64,000 nt of DNA from Flavobacterium cyclinae (lineage in GTDB: Bacteria; Bacteroidota; Bacteroidia; Flavobacteriales; Flavobacteriaceae), in assembly GCF_021172145.1 (NCBI RefSeq), contig NZ_CP089095.1, forward strand, positions 2,852,001-2,916,000, given 5' to 3'. Every line of letters begins with the position of its first letter. Within the stretch, counting starts at the first letter, position 1. Positions 19,144 to 26,220 of the stretch are shown piece after piece. The position numbers and the translations under genes are program-made. The notes beneath the pieces were generated by a model. The model searched no databases. It was not told the origin of the DNA and saw only the letters and a list, made by a program, of their open reading frames with translations.

Positions 19144-19168
19144 AAAACTCTCACGATGTGAGAGTTTT
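19144..19168 (-). terminator. Terminator between rpmF and fabH
   Basis: An 11-bp perfect stem (AAAACTCTCAC/GTGAGAGTTTT) with a 3-nt loop and a run of seven T on the minus strand lies 19 nt past the rpmF stop. It could stop or thin out read-through from DUF177-rpmF into fabH-accB-accC. Confidence 0.8.
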
Positions 19169-19187
19169 CTCTATTTTTTTGGTACGA

Positions 19188-19382
19188 TTAAGCTACAGCT
19201 TCCGTTTTGTCAATAACAACTTGACCTCTGTAATACATTTTACCTTCATGCCAGTAAGCTCTGTGGTATAAGTGAGCTTCACCAGTTACAGGACAAGTAG
19301 CAATTTGAGCAACTGTTGCTTTGTAATGCGTTCTTCTTTTATCTCTTCTTGTAGACGACTGTCTTCTCTTAGGATGTGCCAT
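19188..19382 (-). CDS. rpmF: 50S ribosomal protein L32
   Basis: This 64-residue protein shows the L32 N-terminus [20 protein letters not shown] and the body [17 protein letters not shown]. It keeps only one cysteine (CPVTGE) instead of the CxxC...CxxC zinc-binding set, so it is a zinc-independent version. It starts 9 nt after the DUF177 stop codon, a pairing found widely in bacteria. Confidence 0.98.
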   Translation of the reverse strand: MAHPKRRQSSTRRDKRRTHYKATVAQIATCPVTGEAHLYHRAYWHEGKMYYRGQVVIDKTEAVA

Positions 19383-19391
19383 TGTTCTATT

Positions 19392-19931
19392 TTATTTATC
19401 CGTTAATAGTTTTTTTAAATTTTCCCATCTAGGGTCTATATCATTATTTTGTTGTTCTTCTTTTTTGTTTTCTTGAGGGGATAGTGACTCTAATTTGTCA
19501 ATTACATGTGATAATGAACCATCTTTAACTCCTGGATGAATTCTTCGTAATGGCACTGATAATATGATTGACTCATAAATATATTGTGCTACACTTACTT
19601 GAAACTCACCATGAGGTAAAATCAACAACTCTTCATTATCATCATTGAAAGCGTCTCCAAACTTTACTAAAAGTTTTAATTTTCCTTTGATAGGTAAATC
19701 AAACTCTTCACCTGAAACATCACAAGGCACATTTACAGTTCCTTTGTGTTTAATTTCAAGCTCAAGCATGGTGCTTTTCTTCTCTAAAACAATATCTACT
19801 TTGACTGAAACGTCATTAAATTCGTCGTAATCAAAGTTTTTAAAGAACGTATTATCTATTTGATAATCAAACTGATGCTTCCCTATTTTTAATCCCACAA
19901 AGGGAATTAAATATTCTTTTAAATTGTTCAT
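19392..19931 (-). CDS. DUF177/YceD-family protein
   Basis: This 179-residue protein belongs to the DUF177 (YceD) family, linked in other organisms to 23S rRNA accumulation and almost always encoded next to rpmF. The core shows the conserved NVPCDVSGEEFDLPIKG segment with its single Cys (other members have a CxxC-like pair), then an acidic stretch DDNEELL, and YIYESIILSVPLRRIHPG near the C-terminus. The tail is rich in Glu, Gln and Asn and ends near RWENLKKLL, usual in the family. It is the first gene of the DUF177-rpmF unit. Confidence 0.93.
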   Translation of the reverse strand: MNNLKEYLIPFVGLKIGKHQFDYQIDNTFFKNFDYDEFNDVSVKVDIVLEKKSTMLELEIKHKGTVNVPCDVSGEEFDLPIKGKLKLLVKFGDAFNDDNEELLILPHGEFQVSVAQYIYESIILSVPLRRIHPGVKDGSLSHVIDKLESLSPQENKKEEQQNNDIDPRWENLKKLLTDK

Positions 19932-19943
19932 AACAACAGTTTT

Positions 19944-19958
19944 ACCTTTTTAAAAGGT
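19944..19958 (-). promoter_or_regulatory. Hairpin in the DUF177-rpmF leader
   Basis: A 7-bp perfect inverted repeat (ACCTTTT, one base, AAAAGGT) lies between the predicted -7 box and the DUF177 start codon, 12 nt from the ATG. It may be a structured leader or a protein site; no function is shown. Confidence 0.4.
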
Positions 19959-19961
19959 GTG

Positions 19962-19969
19962 CAAAGATA
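19962..19969 (-). promoter_or_regulatory. -7 box of the DUF177-rpmF promoter
   Basis: The minus strand reads TATCTTTG, matching the Bacteroidota TAnnTTTG element. A TTTG that could serve as the -33 box lies 17 nt upstream at 19987-19990. Confidence 0.6.
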
Positions 19970-20012
19970 TAAAATATTTATAAATTCAAACTAGTTGTAA
20001 ACATTTTTTTGT

Positions 20013-21062
20013 TTATAACTGTTTTTCTTTTGTTTTTAAAGGGTTCTTTATCAGCTCTTGATAGTCATTTCTTTTCTTAAAAATATCAATTGCTAAATAA
20101 ACCGCCTCTTTAAATGACTCGTGATTAGCAACACCTTTACCCGCAATTTCATAAGCTGTACCATGATCGGGAGATGTTCTAATTTTATTTAATCCAGCTG
20201 TATAATTTACTCCATTTCCAAAAGATAATGTTTTGAAAGGAATTAATCCTTGATCATGATACGTTGCAATAACCGCATCATATTTCTCATATTGTGCTGA
20301 ACCAAAAAAACCATCCGCAGAAAAGGGTCCAAAAACCATATTTCCAGCCTCAAATAATTTTTTCAACGCAGGCTTTATTATTTTTTCTTCTTCTTGACCA
20401 ATTACTCCATTATCACCTGAATGCGGATTTAAACCCAAAACAGCAACTTTTGGCTTCTCTATTTCAAAATCTTGCTTTAAAGTTTGAATGACAGTTTTAA
20501 TTTTACTAGAAATTAATTTTTCATTCAAATGTTTTGCTACTTCATTTACTGGAACATGATCAGTAAGCAATCCAACACGCAAATCATCATGAACCATTAA
20601 CATTAAAGCATCCCCTTCTAATTCTTTATCCAAATAATCTGTATGTCCTGGAAATTTAAATTCTTCAGATTGAATATTATACTTATTAATAGGAGCCGTT
20701 ACTAAAACATCTACAAAACCTCCCTTCAAAGCTTTTGTCGCTGCTGCAAACGATTTTATGGCGTAACTCCCAACAACATCATCATTCTTACCCATTTCAA
20801 GATTTACACCTTCACGCCATACATTCAACACATTAATTTTACCAACAACTAACTGTTCAATTTTATCTATTCCGTGAATGGCCACATCAATATTTAGTTC
20901 CTTTCTTAAAAAAGAAACAATCTTAGCATTTGCAAAAATTACGGGTGTACACAATTCTAACATTCGATTATCTTCGAATGTTTTTAAAATAACTTCGCTT
21001 CCAATACCATTTAAATCTCCAATCGAAATTCCTACAATTATATTTTCTGCTTTTTTAACCAT
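20013..21062 (-). CDS. pdxA: 4-hydroxythreonine-4-phosphate dehydrogenase
   Basis: This 349-residue enzyme oxidises 4-phospho-hydroxythreonine in the DXP-dependent pyridoxal 5'-phosphate pathway. Family motifs include GISIGDLNGIGSEV at the N-terminus, VTAPINKYNIQ, the metal-binding FPGHTDYL and ATYHDQGLIPFKTL, and the C-terminal RTSPDHGTAYEIAGKG. Length and motif order match the family. It is divergent from ribE across a 58-nt spacer with overlapping promoters. Confidence 0.96.
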   Translation of the reverse strand: MVKKAENIIVGISIGDLNGIGSEVILKTFEDNRMLELCTPVIFANAKIVSFLRKELNIDVAIHGIDKIEQLVVGKINVLNVWREGVNLEMGKNDDVVGSYAIKSFAAATKALKGGFVDVLVTAPINKYNIQSEEFKFPGHTDYLDKELEGDALMLMVHDDLRVGLLTDHVPVNEVAKHLNEKLISSKIKTVIQTLKQDFEIEKPKVAVLGLNPHSGDNGVIGQEEEKIIKPALKKLFEAGNMVFGPFSADGFFGSAQYEKYDAVIATYHDQGLIPFKTLSFGNGVNYTAGLNKIRTSPDHGTAYEIAGKGVANHESFKEAVYLAIDIFKKRNDYQELIKNPLKTKEKQL

Positions 21063-21082
21063 GACAAATGTGATTTATTGCT

Positions 21083-21090
21083 TACTTTTG
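21083..21090 (+). promoter_or_regulatory. -7 box of the ribE promoter
   Basis: TACTTTTG matches TAnnTTTG and lies 30 nt upstream of the ribE ATG. Confidence 0.65.
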
Positions 21091-21095
21091 AAGTG

Positions 21096-21103
21096 CAAAT
21101 TTA
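21096..21103 (-). promoter_or_regulatory. -7 box of the pdxA promoter
   Basis: The minus strand reads TAAATTTG, matching TAnnTTTG, 33 nt upstream of the pdxA ATG. It points toward the ribE box 5 nt away, so the two promoters overlap face to face. Confidence 0.6.
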
Positions 21104-21120
21104 GTAAAATTAAATCAGTT

Positions 21121-21711
21121 ATGTTTACCGGAATTATAGAAACCCTTGGAATTATAAAAGAAATCGAAAAAGATCAGGAAAACCTGCATGTTACGGTAGA
21201 ATCTGACATTACACATGAATTAAAAATTGACCAAAGCGTAGCCCATAATGGAATTTGTTTAACAGTAGTAAAAATTGATAATAAGAATTACACTGTAACT
21301 GCAATCAAAGAAACAATTGATAAAACTTCAATAGGAAATTGGAAAGCGGGTGATATCGTAAATTTAGAACGCGCCATGAAACTTGGAGACCGACTTGACG
21401 GACATATAGTTCAAGGACATGTTGATCAAACCGGAATTTGCACAGAAATTAGAGAAGCAAATGGAAGTTGGGTTTTTAGTTTTGAATATGACGCTTCTTT
21501 AAACAATATCACTATTGAAAAAGGTTCAATTACCATAAACGGAACAAGTTTAACTGTTGTAAACTCAGGATTAAACACTTTTAGTGTGGCAATTATCCCT
21601 TACACATACGAGCACACTAATTTTAATACGTTTAAAATTGGTACAACCGTTAATTTAGAATTTGATGTGATAGGTAAATATGTAAGTCGATTAAACGAAT
21701 TAAGAAAATAA
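21121..21711 (+). CDS. ribE: Riboflavin synthase alpha subunit
   Basis: This 196-residue enzyme dismutates two 6,7-dimethyl-8-ribityllumazine molecules to riboflavin. It starts with the diagnostic MFTGIIETLG and contains two lumazine-binding halves, each with a GxxLTV-type motif (HNGICLTVVKI and INGTSLTVVNS) and the GHVDQTG segment. The open frame continues upstream to 20878, but that part runs antisense through pdxA and is not coding; the ATG at 21121 is the family start. Confidence 0.97.
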   Translation: MFTGIIETLGIIKEIEKDQENLHVTVESDITHELKIDQSVAHNGICLTVVKIDNKNYTVTAIKETIDKTSIGNWKAGDIVNLERAMKLGDRLDGHIVQGHVDQTGICTEIREANGSWVFSFEYDASLNNITIEKGSITINGTSLTVVNSGLNTFSVAIIPYTYEHTNFNTFKIGTTVNLEFDVIGKYVSRLNELRK

Positions 21712-21737
21712 AAAAGGCTCTTATAAAGAGCCTTTTT
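21711..21737. terminator. Bidirectional terminator between ribE and the 67-residue ORF
   Basis: A 12-bp stem (AAAAAGGCTCTT/AAGAGCCTTTTT) with a 3-nt loop has T runs on both strands. It begins at the ribE stop and covers the last codons of the convergent small gene. Confidence 0.85.
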
Positions 21738-21924
21738 TTATAGATAAATATTTATTAGATAAATAATAACCAAAGATAATTGCCATCACAAATAAAACAA
21801 CAATTCCTCCATCAATAGGTAATCCTGGTGGCGGTGGCGGTGTTGGTGGTGGCGGAGCTGGGTCAGCGGCAAAAATGCCTTGAATACCAAATAGTACTAC
21901 GAAAATTGTTAATAATTTATTCAT
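21721..21924 (-). CDS. Small proline-rich signal-peptide/membrane protein
   Basis: This 67-residue protein has an N-terminal signal peptide (MNKLLTIFVVLFGIQGIFA), a run of Pro residues (ADPAPPPPTPPPPPGLPID), one C-terminal hydrophobic helix (GGIVVLFVMAIIFGYYL) and a basic tail (NKYLSIKKGSL). Similar short proteins occur in flavobacteria without a known role. A -7 promoter box lies just upstream and a terminator overlaps its end, which supports it as a real, singly transcribed gene. I do not assign a function. Confidence 0.75.
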   Translation of the reverse strand: MNKLLTIFVVLFGIQGIFAADPAPPPPTPPPPPGLPIDGGIVVLFVMAIIFGYYLSNKYLSIKKGSL

Positions 21925-21941
21925 AATCGTTCTTATAGGGG

Positions 21942-21949
21942 CAAAAGTA
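21942..21949 (-). promoter_or_regulatory. -7 box upstream of the 67-residue protein
   Basis: The minus strand reads TACTTTTG (TAnnTTTG), 17 nt upstream of the ATG at 21924. Confidence 0.6.
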
Positions 21950-22126
21950 TAAATTATACTTTATCTTTTACTAATTAAATAAATTTATTAATAATAAGTT
22001 AATATTATTAAATAATAAAATTAATGAAACACGAAAATATAAATATTTTTATACTTTACAAGTTTTTTTTTGAAAAAACTTAAAATTTTCTTAAATTAAG
22101 TGTTTTCATTCATTCAAAAAACATAG

Positions 22127-22200
22127 TGGTCCCACCTGGGCTCGAACCAGGGACCACCTGATTATGAGTCAGGTGCTCTAACCAACTGAGCTATAGGACC
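22127..22200 (-). tRNA. tRNA with CAU anticodon, probably tRNA-Ile2
   Basis: The 74-nt sequence folds into a full cloverleaf: acceptor GGTCCTA with TGGGACC, D-arm AGCTCAGTTGGTTAGAGC, anticodon loop CTCATAA, T-arm CCTGG/CCAGG and discriminator A. CCA is not encoded. The CAU anticodon fits elongator Met or Ile2 (lysidine-modified). Pairs C4-G69 and C5-G68, known TilS identity elements of E. coli tRNA-Ile2, are present, and the anticodon loop context matches, so I favour Ile2. Confidence 0.9.
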
Positions 22201-22258
22201 AGTATTGAGGATGCAATATTAAGACTATTTTTTATTGCACGCAAATCTTTTTTTAACT

Positions 22259-22660
22259 TTATCTAATTTCTTGGCAAAGCTCTATTAAAACGCCATTTGT
22301 GCCTTTTGGATGCAAGAAAGCCACTAATTTATTATCGGCTCCTTTCTTTGGAATTTCATTTAAAACAACAAACCCTTCTGCTTTTAATCGATTAATTTCG
22401 CTTATAATATCCTCCACATCAAAGGCAATATGATGAATACCTTCGCCCTTTTTATCTAAAAACTTAGCAATTGGACTTTCTGGATTTGTAGCTTCTAACA
22501 ATTCTATTTTGTTTGGACCATTCATGAAAAATGAGGTTTTAACGCCTTCACTTACAACCTCTTCTTCTTTATAAGGGGGTTGCCCAAATAATTTTTCAAA
22601 CAACAAATTAGATTCTTTCAGGTTTTTAACCGCAATGCCTATATGTTCAATTTTTCTCAT
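22259..22660 (-). CDS. mce: Methylmalonyl-CoA epimerase
   Basis: This 133-residue vicinal-oxygen-chelate (glyoxalase-fold) protein interconverts the (R) and (S) forms of methylmalonyl-CoA in the succinate-propionate pathway. The metal ligands are visible: His in KIEHIGIAVKN, His in GIHHIAFDVED and Glu in GVLIELCQ. A catalytic Glu is likely in PNKIELLEA. The open frame extends eight codons upstream but the ATG at 22660 gives the conserved N-terminus MRKIEHIG. It is divergent from rbfA. Confidence 0.94.
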   Translation of the reverse strand: MRKIEHIGIAVKNLKESNLLFEKLFGQPPYKEEEVVSEGVKTSFFMNGPNKIELLEATNPESPIAKFLDKKGEGIHHIAFDVEDIISEINRLKAEGFVVLNEIPKKGADNKLVAFLHPKGTNGVLIELCQEIR

Positions 22661-22681
22661 AAATACTCTATTTTTCCTGAA

Positions 22682-22689
22682 CAAAGGTA
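22682..22689 (-). promoter_or_regulatory. -7 box of the mce promoter
   Basis: The minus strand reads TACCTTTG (TAnnTTTG), 21 nt upstream of the mce ATG. Confidence 0.6.
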
Positions 22690-22761
22690 GAAAAAATCAA
22701 CTATTAATATTTCAGAACTGCTTATCCTTCCAAAAGAAATTTTGCTTGATGCTTTTTTTTG

Positions 22762-22769
22762 TACTTTTG
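22762..22769 (+). promoter_or_regulatory. -7 box of the rbfA promoter, adjacent to the start codon
   Basis: TACTTTTG matches TAnnTTTG and ends only 4 nt before the rbfA ATG. Transcription would begin at or very near the start codon, so the mRNA should be leaderless. A TTTG at 22741-22744 may be the -33 box. Confidence 0.7.
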
Positions 22770-22773
22770 CAAC

Positions 22774-23166
22774 ATGGAAACAAACAGACAAAAAAAAATT
22801 GGAGCACTTTTACAAAACGACTTAGTTTCGATTTTACAAGGTGAAATCCGTAAAAATAATATCAATAATTTAGTGATTTCGGTTTCAAAAGTTAATGTAA
22901 CCTCAGATTTATCTATCGCAAAAGTTCATTTGAGTATTTTCCCAACAGAAAAAGCCCCAGAAATACTAAATGCAATAAAAAGTAATACTCCTTTAATAAA
23001 ACACGATTTAGCACAACGTGTTAAAAATCAATTGCGTAAGGTTCCAAATTTAATTTTCTACATAGATGATAGCTTAGATTATATTGAAAAAATTGACAAA
23101 GCATTATCGGGTGAAGAAAACCCTATCATTAACAGAGATTTATTAGACAAAAGAAAGAAATCGTAA
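22774..23166 (+). CDS. rbfA: 30S ribosome-binding factor A
   Basis: This 130-residue KH-fold protein assists late 30S maturation by contacting 16S rRNA. It matches the family in the segments RQKKIGALLQNDLVSIL, VSKVNVTSDLSIAKVHLSIF and QRVKNQLRKVPNLIFYIDDS with the conserved Leu/Pro turn. The ATG at 22774 is taken over an in-frame ATG at 22759 because the promoter box lies between them. The permease gene begins directly after its stop codon. Confidence 0.96.
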   Translation: METNRQKKIGALLQNDLVSILQGEIRKNNINNLVISVSKVNVTSDLSIAKVHLSIFPTEKAPEILNAIKSNTPLIKHDLAQRVKNQLRKVPNLIFYIDDSLDYIEKIDKALSGEENPIINRDLLDKRKKS

Positions 23167-24369
23167 GTGAACCTTTCCTTATATATAGCCAAACGATATG
23201 CTGTAAGTTTCAGCAAAAATAAAGCAATCAATATTATTACCGGAATTGCTTCTGTTGGAATTATAGCCAGCACTATGGCCTTGTTTATATTCCTATCTGT
23301 ATTTAGCGGTTTAAAAATCTTTAGTTTGAATTTTGCCAATGTTTCTGATCCAGACTTAAAAATTGAAACTAGTATTGGGAAAACTTTTTTTGTTGATCAA
23401 AATCAAGAAAACTTGCTCAAAAAAAGTAAAAACATTGCTTCATTTAGTAAAATTGTAGAGGAACGGGTGTATTTTATGTATGACAACAAAGAAATGGTTG
23501 CTCATATAAAAGGTGTAGACGATAATTTTATTAAAGTTACAGACTTTAACAAACATTTATATGCTGGAGAATGGTTTGAAAACAATTCTGAAAATATTGT
23601 TGTTGGAGCAGATATTAGTAGAAAATTAGGATTGGGATTATTTGATTATAATAATGGTTTAGAATCCTATGCACCAAAACCTGGTAAAGGCAATATTGAA
23701 AACCCAAACGAAGCATTTAATAAAATTTTATTATTCCCTTCAGGCATTTATTCTATTAATGAAGAATTAGATGGCAAATATGTCTTTTGTTCAATAGATA
23801 TTGCAAAACAATTTTTAGAATTAAAAGAAAATGAGATTACAAATCTAGAAATCAAGTTATATCCTAATGCAAGTGAAAATTCTGCTAGAGAAGAACTATC
23901 CAGAATTTTAGGAAAATCTATCACTATTAAAAATAGAGCCCAACTAAATGACTCGCTCTATAAAATGCTTCAATCTGAAAATTTATTTATTTATTTATTT
24001 AGCACATTAGTAGTTATACTTACTTTATTTTGTTTAGCTGGCGCTATAGTAATGATTATTATTGATAAAAAAGACAACCTTAAAACCTTATATCATTTAG
24101 GGGTAAATCAAAGATCGATACGTAAAATATTTTTCACCCAAGGAATTATTATTACTTCTTTTGGGTTAACATTAGGCTTAATTTTAGCAATTGCAATAAT
24201 TGTACTCCAACAAGAATTTTCAATCATAATGATTACACCCACCATGCCTTATCCAGTTCATTTTGAATGGGAAAATACAATAATTGTGATTTCTACTATA
24301 CTTGTTTTGGGTATTATTTCTTCTTGGATTGCCTCTGGAACAGTAAACAACACCTTACTACAAGAATAA
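23167..24369 (+). CDS. LolC/E-type ABC transporter permease
   Basis: This 400-residue protein starts with a GTG immediately after the rbfA stop (no spacer), which implies translational coupling. It has an N-terminal membrane helix preceded by SLYIAKRYAVSFSKNKAIN, a periplasmic MacB-like domain (about 45-270) and three C-terminal helices of the FtsX domain (for example FIYLFSTLVVILTLFCLAGAIVM). This is the layout of LolC/LolE, which release lipoproteins from the inner membrane. The matching LolD ATPase is not next to it, so the exact substrate is inferred. Confidence 0.88.
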   Translation: MNLSLYIAKRYAVSFSKNKAINIITGIASVGIIASTMALFIFLSVFSGLKIFSLNFANVSDPDLKIETSIGKTFFVDQNQENLLKKSKNIASFSKIVEERVYFMYDNKEMVAHIKGVDDNFIKVTDFNKHLYAGEWFENNSENIVVGADISRKLGLGLFDYNNGLESYAPKPGKGNIENPNEAFNKILLFPSGIYSINEELDGKYVFCSIDIAKQFLELKENEITNLEIKLYPNASENSAREELSRILGKSITIKNRAQLNDSLYKMLQSENLFIYLFSTLVVILTLFCLAGAIVMIIIDKKDNLKTLYHLGVNQRSIRKIFFTQGIIITSFGLTLGLILAIAIIVLQQEFSIIMITPTMPYPVHFEWENTIIVISTILVLGIISSWIASGTVNNTLLQE

Positions 24370-24370
24370 C

Positions 24371-24868
24371 CTACTCTTTTGGTAAAGGTGCACCTACTGC
24401 AATATCACATCGATGTCCTTCTTGACCATGTGGCGGATTGATTCCTGGAGGAGTTGACATCCCTACAATTGTAGCAGACCCACTATTAGAATTCACATTC
24501 ATCACTGGTTTCTCAACAGGTTTAGGGCTTACTACAGGAGTTGGTTTTTGAGCTTGTGCATTTTGTGCCGGTTTGGAATTTAAAGGAGCTCCAACAGGTA
24601 TTTCACAACGATGTCCTGGTTGTCCATGAGGTGGATTCATTCCTGGTGCTGTTGTAGTTGTTTGTTGATTTTGAACCGCTTGCTGTGATTGTGGTTGTGA
24701 AGTTTGTGGTTGCGATTTTGTTCCCATCCTTTGCTTCAACCATGCCTCACCCGAAAAAGGTTGAGCAGATTTTTGAGTTTCTTCAGTAGTCGTACTTTCA
24801 ACATCTTTTTTGCAAGAAACAAACAAAATCGTACTAACAAGTCCTAATATTAATAGTATCTTTTTCAT
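24371..24868 (-). CDS. Lipoprotein with duplicated NPPHGQ-GHRC motif
   Basis: This 165-residue protein has a type II signal peptide with lipobox LFVSC (Cys19), so it is a lipid-anchored envelope protein. A Gln/Thr/Pro-rich linker connects two copies of a 22-residue motif at about residues 75-96 and 141-162: PG[MI]NPPHGQ[PE]GHRC[ED]I then [PA]VGAPL. Each copy has a His-Gly-Gln, a Gly-His-Arg-Cys and an acidic residue, a pattern that could bind metal or form disulfides but whose role I do not know. The motif occurs in flavobacterial lipoproteins as far as I recall. I chose the ATG at 24868; TTG at 24877 and ATG at 24874 are alternatives. It is convergent with the permease gene with 1 nt between stops. 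Confidence 0.82.
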   Translation of the reverse strand: MKKILLILGLVSTILFVSCKKDVESTTTEETQKSAQPFSGEAWLKQRMGTKSQPQTSQPQSQQAVQNQQTTTTAPGMNPPHGQPGHRCEIPVGAPLNSKPAQNAQAQKPTPVVSPKPVEKPVMNVNSNSGSATIVGMSTPPGINPPHGQEGHRCDIAVGAPLPKE

Positions 24869-24890
24869 TATCATCAATTTTTAAGAAGTT

Positions 24891-24898
24891 CAAATATA
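24891..24898 (-). promoter_or_regulatory. -7 box of the GHRC-motif lipoprotein gene
   Basis: The minus strand reads TATATTTG (TAnnTTTG), 22 nt upstream of the ATG at 24868. Confidence 0.55.
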
Positions 24899-24950
24899 GA
24901 ACTAATAATTAAAATTTAATTGAATAATAATCAGAATTCGTTTAAATAAA

Positions 24951-24976
24951 AAAACCTCTCATTTCTGAGAGGTTTT
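24951..24976 (-). terminator. Terminator of tRNA-Leu
   Basis: An 11-bp perfect stem (AAAACCTCTCA/TGAGAGGTTTT) with a GAAA loop on the minus strand is followed by a T run. It lies 10 nt past the tRNA 3' end. Confidence 0.85.
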
Positions 24977-24985
24977 CCGTGAAAG

Positions 24986-25065
24986 TACCCGGAGTGGGAA
25001 TCGAACCCACACACCTAAGTACACGAGTTTGAGTCGTGCGCGTCTACCAATTCCGCCATCCGGGC
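24986..25065 (-). tRNA. tRNA-Leu (CAA)
   Basis: The 80-nt sequence forms a type II cloverleaf with acceptor GCCCGGA/TCCGGGT (a G-U pair at 1-72), D-arm GGCGGAATTGGTAGACGC, anticodon arm ACGA-CTCAAAC-TCGT giving CAA, a short extra arm and T-arm GTGGG/CCCAC. The discriminator is A, as leucine tRNAs require, and CCA is not encoded. Confidence 0.95.
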
Positions 25066-25099
25066 AATGGAAAATGATACTTTTATCATTAAGTGGGTG

Positions 25100-25107
25100 C
25101 AAATGTA
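25100..25107 (-). promoter_or_regulatory. -7 box of tRNA-Leu
   Basis: The minus strand reads TACATTTG (TAnnTTTG), 34 nt upstream of the mature tRNA 5' end. Confidence 0.5.
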
Positions 25108-25172
25108 AAAAATATTTCTGCAATTCATAAAAAAATAGTTAAAAATATGCTTTCAGAGTTCAATTTTATTTC

Positions 25173-25180
25173 TAAATTTG
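25173..25180 (+). promoter_or_regulatory. -7 box of the prs promoter
   Basis: TAAATTTG matches TAnnTTTG and leaves a leader of about 45 nt rich in CACAACACTAAC-type sequence before the ATG at 25232. Confidence 0.6.
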
Positions 25181-25231
25181 CACCTCATTTACACAACACA
25201 ACACTAACTAACTACTAAACAATAATTTAAC

Positions 25232-26173
25232 ATGCTGTATCAAGAACCAGAAGCAAAAATTTTTGCATGTTCTCAGAGTGTGTATTTAGCTGAACAAATT
25301 GCTGAAAAGTATGGAGTTTCGCTAGGTAAAGTAACGTTCTCTAAATATAGTGACGGCGAATTTCAGCCTTCTTTTGAAGAATCAATAAGAGGATTGCGCG
25401 TATTCCTTGTTTGTTCAACTTTCCCAAGTTCGGACAATTTAATGGAATTATTGTTAATGATAGATGCGGCAAAAAGAGCATCTGCAAGACATATTACTGC
25501 GGTTATACCTTATTTTGGTTGGGCAAGACAAGACAGAAAAGACAAACCAAGAGTACCAATTGGAGCTAAGTTAGTTGCAAAACTATTAGAAGCTGCTGGA
25601 GCAACCCGAATTATGACTATGGATTTACATGCAGATCAAATTCAAGGGTTCTTTGAAAAACCAGTAGATCACTTATTTGCTTCTACTATCTTTTTACCTT
25701 ATGTGAGAAGTTTGAATTTAGAAAATTTAACTATCGCATCACCAGATATGGGAGGTTCAAAAAGAGCTTATGCGTATTCTAAATTTTTAGAATCTGACGT
25801 TGTAGTTTGTTACAAGCAAAGAAAGAAAGCCAATGTAATCGACACCATGGAGCTTATTGGAGAAGTAAAAGGCAGAAATGTTATTTTAGTTGACGATATG
25901 ATTGACACTGGAGGAACATTAGCAAAAGCAGCTGATGTAATGATGGAAAAAGGAGCATTAAGTGTTAGAGCAATATGTACGCATCCAATATTATCAGGTG
26001 AGGCATATGAAAAAATAGAAAATTCTAAATTATTAGAATTAATTGTTACCGATTCTATTCCTTTAAAGAAAGAATCTAAAAAAATTAAAGTTGTAAGTTG
26101 TGCACCATTATTTGCAGAAGTTATGCACATGGTTCAAAACAACAACTCAATTAGTGGTAAATTTTTGATGTAA
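25232..26173 (+). CDS. prs: Ribose-phosphate pyrophosphokinase
   Basis: This 313-residue enzyme makes PRPP from ribose 5-phosphate and ATP for purine, pyrimidine, His, Trp and NAD synthesis. It shows the flexible ATP loop PYFGWARQDRKDKPR, the metal-binding TMDLHADQIQGFF and the PRPP-binding VILVDDMIDTGGTL. Length is normal for class I PRPP synthetases. It is followed after 47 nt by rplY, and then pth, a gene order seen in many bacteria. Confidence 0.97.
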   Translation: MLYQEPEAKIFACSQSVYLAEQIAEKYGVSLGKVTFSKYSDGEFQPSFEESIRGLRVFLVCSTFPSSDNLMELLLMIDAAKRASARHITAVIPYFGWARQDRKDKPRVPIGAKLVAKLLEAAGATRIMTMDLHADQIQGFFEKPVDHLFASTIFLPYVRSLNLENLTIASPDMGGSKRAYAYSKFLESDVVVCYKQRKKANVIDTMELIGEVKGRNVILVDDMIDTGGTLAKAADVMMEKGALSVRAICTHPILSGEAYEKIENSKLLELIVTDSIPLKKESKKIKVVSCAPLFAEVMHMVQNNNSISGKFLM

Positions 26174-26220
26174 TCTAAAAACCACTTTATTACGTATTTA
26201 TTAATTATATATATTTTACA

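Noticed and set aside
20878..21120. N-terminal extension of the ribE open frame
   Set aside because: It lies antisense inside pdxA and upstream of the ribE promoter box; riboflavin synthase begins at MFTGIIE.
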